From: G021776435 sp046756245
GTDB lineage: Bacteria > Pseudomonadota > Alphaproteobacteria > Caulobacterales > Parvularculaceae
DNA: 10,397 nt
Assembly: GCA_046756245.1 (NCBI GenBank)
Contig: JBHHVZ010000098.1
Coordinates: 1-10,397, forward strand
Reading direction: 5' to 3'
Shown: in pieces, positions 7,837 to 10,397 of the stretch
How positions within the stretch are numbered: position 1 is the first letter of the stretch
How the letters are laid out: each line of letters starts with the position of its first letter
Translations under genes and position numbers: made by a program
The notes under the pieces: generated by a model
What the model was told of the DNA's origin: nothing
Databases searched by the model: none
The model's input: only the letters and a program-made list of their open reading frames with translations

Positions 7837-8154
7837 TCAGATTACGCAGCCCTGGCGCTTTTCCATTCCCCGATAGGTGAATCCCTTATCGAGAAACAGT
7901 TTTTTCAACTGATCGTCAGTGAAGACAACCGACTCCTCGGTGCAGACGCTGATGACGCCTGTCTCGATATCGCTCGAAACTTTTTTGACGCCGTCTATTT
8001 TTTTTAAAGCGCCTTCCGACGTTGCAACGCAGAACGGGCATGTAATCCCGTCGATTCGAAGGTCGTATTGTATATCGCCCGCCTGCGCATCGCTCGCAAG
8101 AGCTGCGCCGGCGAACAGGAATCCAGCCAATACGAATGACAACGATCTGATCAT
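7837..8154 (-). CDS. Periplasmic HMA-domain (MerP-like) metal-binding protein
   Basis: The 105-residue protein starts with a signal peptide (MIRSLSFVLAGFLFAGAALA, cleaved near 20-25), so it is periplasmic. The rest is one heavy-metal-associated domain: the metal motif GITCPFC (36-42), then ALKKIDGVKKVSSDIETGVISV and the C-terminal DDQLKKLFLDKGFTYRG, matching the beta-alpha-beta-beta-alpha-beta order of MerP and copper chaperones. MerP captures Hg(II) and hands it to MerT, whose homologue is encoded next. Two further cysteines, C71 and C103, are outside the usual pair. AGGAGAAG just upstream of the ATG is a strong ribosome binding site. It lies only 14 bases after the barrel-protein gene, so the two are surely cotranscribed. 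The exact metal cannot be read from the motif. Confidence 0.82.
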   Translation of the reverse strand: MIRSLSFVLAGFLFAGAALASDAQAGDIQYDLRIDGITCPFCVATSEGALKKIDGVKKVSSDIETGVISVCTEESVVFTDDQLKKLFLDKGFTYRGMEKRQGCVI

Positions 8155-8168
8155 AATCTTCTCCTAAT

Positions 8169-9032
8169 CTAAAAGTTCACGCGAAGGCTTGCAATGACGG
8201 AATAGTCCGGCTCCAGCGCCGCGCCGTTCAAGTCTTTCACGACCGGCACGCGCACGGCCGCCTCGGCAATCCAGCGTTTGGCTGCATATTGCACGCCCGG
8301 CGACAAAGAAACTGTCGTTCCACCCGAGTCGGGGTCGGTTATCCCGCCGATCCGGTCTTTTTCGGAATCGGTGACATTGGCCTCAAGAACGGCGAACAGG
8401 AATCCCTCATTCTGCGCACTAAGGCGGCGGGGAAGCAGACGGCGCTGAATCGAGGCGTCGACGATCACGGCGTCGCCACGTTCAAAACCGTCGGCTTCGC
8501 GATTGGCGATATATTGAACTTGACCGTCGAAAATCCAGTCGGCGGATGCGGCCGTCAGGATGACGCCGCCGAACGCATCGACCGAGCCGTCCCCGGTTTT
8601 TCCGTCTTCGCCTGTCGGGACAGTCAGCCCGGCGAACGGCGCCAGTCGAATTGTCCGCGCCCTGCCGTCGTCGCGAAATATTTCGTAGCGCGCAAACAGT
8701 CTGGCGTCGCCAAGACCGAATTCGCTGCTGTCGAAATCGCCGACTTCAACATCCCTGTTCACGACCGGCAACACGCCGAACAGGGCGAGCTTTCGAGCCG
8801 CGCCATAACCGAGAACGCTAAGTCCCGTTATTTGCGTCACGTCGCGGCGGACGCCGGCGAATTGATCCGATGCTTTCATCACGATCAGTTGCTGGCGAAG
8901 AATGAATTCCCCTTTGCTCACCGGCAGCGCCGTATTGAAGGTGATCGGTGCGGCGGACGCGGTCTGCATGTCCAAAGCGGACGCCGTTGCGGCGATTAGC
9001 GCTGTCGCGAATATTCGGTGAAATCGTTTCAA
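8169..9032 (-). CDS. Outer-membrane beta-barrel 'transporter' (MetA-pathway phenol family)
   Basis: The 287-residue protein begins with a signal peptide (cleavage near residue 27, ALDMQTASA|A). It continues as alternating strands with polar turns and ends in a terminal aromatic residue (IASLRVNF), as outer-membrane barrels do. Blocks such as ALPVSKGEFILRQQ, GLGDARLFARYE, APFAGLTVPTGEDGK and PGVQYAAKRWIAEAAVRVPV recall the family annotated as putative MetA-pathway of phenol degradation or simply 'transporter'; no member function is firmly known to me. It is the first gene of the metal operon, directly behind the MerR-type promoter, so a role in metal passage or sensing at the outer membrane is inferred. 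The start is TTG, with AAAAGG 11 bases upstream; no ATG is available before the signal peptide, and the next in-frame ATG (codon 22) would remove it. Confidence 0.72.
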   Translation of the reverse strand: MKRFHRIFATALIAATASALDMQTASAAPITFNTALPVSKGEFILRQQLIVMKASDQFAGVRRDVTQITGLSVLGYGAARKLALFGVLPVVNRDVEVGDFDSSEFGLGDARLFARYEIFRDDGRARTIRLAPFAGLTVPTGEDGKTGDGSVDAFGGVILTAASADWIFDGQVQYIANREADGFERGDAVIVDASIQRRLLPRRLSAQNEGFLFAVLEANVTDSEKDRIGGITDPDSGGTTVSLSPGVQYAAKRWIAEAAVRVPVVKDLNGAALEPDYSVIASLRVNF

Positions 9033-9040
9033 TGCGTGCG

Positions 9041-9070
9041 TTGCCTTTTCAAGCTGACGCCGCCTATATA
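9041..9070 (+). promoter_or_regulatory. Candidate promoter of the MerR-type regulator
   Basis: TTGCCT (9041-9046) and TATATA (9065-9070) are 18 bases apart on the plus strand. TATATA is its own reverse complement and also serves the divergent operon, so the two promoters overlap. That would let the bound regulator repress its own gene, as in classical mer systems. Initiation near 9077 would give a leader of about 33 bases. Confidence 0.45.
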
Positions 9071-9095
9071 AAGTCTGTAGTTGCTATAGACTCAA
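9065..9095 (-). promoter_or_regulatory. MerR-family operator/promoter of the metal operon
   Basis: Read on the minus strand, the -35 box TTGAGT (9095-9090) and -10 box TATATA (9070-9065) are separated by exactly 19 bases. This over-long spacer is the hallmark of MerR-activated promoters. The dyad AGTCTATAG, a CAA centre, then CTACAGACT (9092-9072) is symmetric apart from one position and fills the spacer, where MerR dimers bind and untwist DNA. The wording is like the CTCTATAG-type operators of Pb, Cd and Zn sensors, unlike the CCGTAC/GTACGG arms of the Tn501 mer operator. The expected start of transcription is near 9058, ahead of the TTG start at 9032. Confidence 0.88.
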
Positions 9096-9109
9096 GGGCG
9101 GATGCAACA

Positions 9110-9532
9110 ATGTCGCAGAATCGTGAATTCTTCATCGGCGCCGTCTCCGAACGGACCGGTCTCAAGGTGGAGACGATCCGGTATTATGAGAACGCCGGCG
9201 TCATTCCTTCTCCTGCGCGCGGGGACAATCGGTATCGCGTCTATAAGCGCGAGGATGTGGCGCGCCTGTTATTTGTGAAGAGATGTCGGGAGCTGGGTTT
9301 TTCTCTCGATCATGTGGCGTCGTTGCTTGAGCTCGCCAACGCTGAAAACCGAACATGCGGGCAGGTGAGCGCCATCGCCGAAGGCAGGCTTAAAGAAGTG
9401 CGCGCCAAAATCGCCGACCTCAAGCGCATGGAAACGGTGCTGGAAGATTTCGTCGCCTCCTGTCCGCGTGATTCCGGATCGGACTGTCCAATTATTACGG
9501 CCTTGACGAATACGGCCCGGCTTTGCGAATGA
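9110..9532 (+). CDS. MerR-family metal-responsive transcriptional regulator
   Basis: The 140-residue protein begins with the MerR winged helix-turn-helix (FFIGAVSERTGLKVETIRYYENAGVI, 7-32; NRYRVYKREDVARLLFVKRCRELGFSL, 40-66). A dimerisation helix (about 86-117) and a C-terminal metal loop (SCPRDSGSDCPII, 117-129) follow. Three cysteines match the metal ligands of Tn501 MerR by position: C83, C118 and C126. Cysteine at 83 marks divalent-ion sensors, where CueR-like sensors of single-charge ions have serine. The C118-C126 spacing of eight is one shorter than in Tn501 MerR and equals that of CueR. It is transcribed away from the barrel-HMA-MerT operon, and the 77-base spacer holds its operator. 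The ATG at 9110 starts the protein at the usual distance before the helix-turn-helix; in-frame codons upstream run through the promoter. The ligand may be Hg, Cd, Pb or Zn. Confidence 0.88.
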   Translation: MSQNREFFIGAVSERTGLKVETIRYYENAGVIPSPARGDNRYRVYKREDVARLLFVKRCRELGFSLDHVASLLELANAENRTCGQVSAIAEGRLKEVRAKIADLKRMETVLEDFVASCPRDSGSDCPIITALTNTARLCE

Positions 9533-9674
9533 ACGCCTTCAATACAGCGCCCGTCGCCGCACAACGGGGTTTCGCTCAATCGGCCGTCAATCCTTGTGCA
9601 CAGTAAATTATTGATGCTTTTCATGCAGTTTACATATTTAAACAATATTTACGATTTCGACTTAGGAAAACTCG

Positions 9675-9700
9675 GGAATAAAGGGCCGGGTTCGCGCGTC
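9675..9700 (+). promoter_or_regulatory. Weak ECF-sigma-like promoter candidate
   Basis: GGAAT (9675-9679) and CGTC (9697-9700) are 17 bases apart, one mismatch each from the alphaproteobacterial general-stress consensus GGAAC-N16/17-CGTT. Transcription would begin about 30 bases before the secreted repeat protein. TTGATG (9611-9616) with TATTTA (9635-9640) is an equally weak sigma-70-like alternative in the A/T-rich stretch upstream. Confidence 0.22.
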
Positions 9701-9736
9701 ATCATCCCGATGCCCCGTGCAACCAAGGAGAATCCC

Positions 9737-10397
9737 ATGTCCCGAGTTCTGGCGTCGGCGAGCGTTCTCGCCCTTTCGGCCGCCCTGTTCGCAGGCGCGC
9801 CTCTCTCCCCCGCCCAGGCGGCGCCGACCGCACGTGCGCCCTGGCCTGCCGTCAGCGCATTAATGTTGCTGCAGGCGGACGATGACGACGATGACGACGA
9901 TGATATCGGTCCCGACGGCCTGAAGCGCCGCGGCGACGGCACCATCGACGACGACCAGCCCGGCGTCGACGATGAAGACGAAGACGAAGTCGATGACGAC
10001 GACATTGGTCCTGACGGCCTGAAGCGCCGCGGCGACGGAACCATCGACGACGATAATCCCGGTCTGACGCCTGAAGAACGCGCCGCGCTCAAAGCCGAAC
10101 GCGAAGCGATGAAGGCGGAGCGCAGGGCGGCGAAGGAAGCCGAACACGAAGCCCGCAAGGCCGCCAAGGCCGCTGAGAAAGAGGCCCGCAAGGCCGCCAA
10201 GGCGGCTGAGAAAGAGGCCCGCAAGGCCGCCAAGGCGGCTGAAAAAGAGGCGCGCGAGGCCGCGAAGGACGCCGAAGACGAAGCGCGCGAGGCCGCTAAA
10301 GAAGCTGAAGACGAAGCCCGCGAAGCCGCCGACGAGGCCGAAGAAGCCGCCCGCGAAGCCGCCGACGAGGCCGAGGAAGCAGCCCGCGAAGCCGCCG
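9737..10397 (+). CDS. Secreted acidic protein with EF-hand-like modules and 11-residue helical repeats (partial)
   Basis: I do not recognise a family. The frame runs open from a well-placed ATG (AAGGAG at 9725-9730, six bases upstream) past the window edge, giving 220 residues so far. Residues 1-28 form a signal peptide (MSRVLASASVLALSAALFAG, cleavage near AQA|AP). Next come nine aspartates (48-56) and two copies of IGPDGLKRRGDGTIDDD (57-73, 90-106), joined by another Asp/Glu run (78-89). From about residue 117 the protein is Ala, Glu, Lys and Arg in an 11-residue period, clear from 139 (ARKAAKAAEKE), with no proline or glycine: a long helix or coiled coil. Charge per unit moves from about +2 to about -4. 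The DGTID core recalls the second half of an EF-hand loop, so calcium or metal binding is a guess. It lies 204 bases after the regulator gene and probably has its own promoter. Confidence 0.85.
   Translation, partial: MSRVLASASVLALSAALFAGAPLSPAQAAPTARAPWPAVSALMLLQADDDDDDDDDIGPDGLKRRGDGTIDDDQPGVDDEDEDEVDDDDIGPDGLKRRGDGTIDDDNPGLTPEERAALKAEREAMKAERRAAKEAEHEARKAAKAAEKEARKAAKAAEKEARKAAKAAEKEAREAAKDAEDEAREAAKEAEDEAREAADEAEEAAREAADEAEEAAREAA
9905..10054 (+). repeat. Two 51-bp direct repeats encoding IGPDGLKRRGDGTIDDD
   Basis: The copies at 9905-9955 and 10004-10054 differ at four of 51 positions, all silent, and encode identical peptides. Their starts are 99 bases apart. Silent-only differences suggest the peptide is under selection after duplication. 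An Asp/Glu-coding GAC/GAT/GAA tract precedes each copy. Confidence 0.93.
10151..10397 (+). repeat. 33-bp tandem repeat, at least 7.5 units
   Basis: Units begin at 10151, 10184, 10217, 10250, 10283, 10316, 10349 and 10382, the last cut by the window edge. Each encodes 11 residues. Units 1 to 3 differ from their neighbour by a single base and units 6 and 7 by two, while the middle units are more diverged, pointing to separate recent duplications. Degenerate units are visible in the protein upstream, at residues 117-138. Copy number is likely to vary between strains. Confidence 0.93.

Noticed and set aside
8289..8999. 236-codon plus-strand frame
   Set aside because: Antisense to the barrel protein gene, which has a signal peptide and C-terminal aromatic residue.
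8948..9109. 54-codon N-terminal extension of the MerR-type regulator
   Set aside because: It would run through the operator and both promoters, and homologues start just before the helix-turn-helix as the ATG at 9110 does.
9550..9570. Possible terminator after the regulator gene
   Set aside because: CCCGT/ACGGG is only five pairs with a 9-base loop and is followed by GTTTCG, too weak to call.
9649..10233. 194-codon minus-strand frame with repeated Ala/Ser/Leu segments
   Set aside because: It is the reverse reading of the repeat-coding DNA; the plus frame has the ribosome binding site, signal peptide and silent-only differences between the two modules.
10151..10397. Regular repeat considered as a CRISPR array
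   Set aside because: Units are contiguous and in frame, with no unique spacers, and encode a helical protein repeat.

Overview
The window looks like chromosomal DNA of a GC-rich alphaproteobacterium. The reasons are the close resemblance of the adenylosuccinate lyase to alphaproteobacterial PurB, the dispersed intergenic repeat styles (a palindrome with CCGGAATCCAT/ATGGATTCCGG ends, and GC-rich hairpin boilerplate), and strong GGAG-type ribosome binding sites in front of most genes. The genus cannot be fixed from the sequence alone.

Layout. Positions 1-151 hold a repeat-like GC-rich spacer. An exported M3 zinc peptidase (199-2364, minus) follows, then a 592-base gap with no convincing gene. 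Next come a membrane methyltransferase of the methanethiol S-methyltransferase type (2957-3706, plus) and purB (3799-5115, plus). PurB ends at a strong bidirectional terminator shared with a convergent DoxX-like membrane protein (5164-5628, minus). A medium-form, ACT-domain threonine ammonia-lyase (5898-7157, plus) then converges on a metal-related operon, with a long palindromic repeat (7185-7324) between them.

The metal locus (7367-9532) is the most coherent multi-gene unit. A MerR-family regulator with three candidate metal-binding cysteines (9110-9532, plus) faces a three-gene minus-strand operon: an outer-membrane barrel protein (8169-9032), a periplasmic HMA/MerP-like protein (7837-8154) and a MerT-like inner-membrane protein (7367-7771). 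The divergent promoter has the diagnostic MerR-family 19-bp spacer with a central dyad. The products cover outer membrane, periplasm and inner membrane. No mercuric reductase (merA) lies in the window, and the operator resembles the Pb/Cd/Zn-sensor type more than the Tn501 mer operator, so the metal is uncertain.

The window ends inside an unrecognised secreted protein (9737 to beyond 10397, plus). It has a signal peptide, a nine-residue Asp run, two copies of an EF-hand-reminiscent module (IGPDGLKRRGDGTIDDD), and then an 11-residue helical repeat encoded by 33-bp DNA repeats whose net charge shifts from basic to strongly acidic. This protein and the barrel-HMA-MerT operon are the best candidates for something not yet described.
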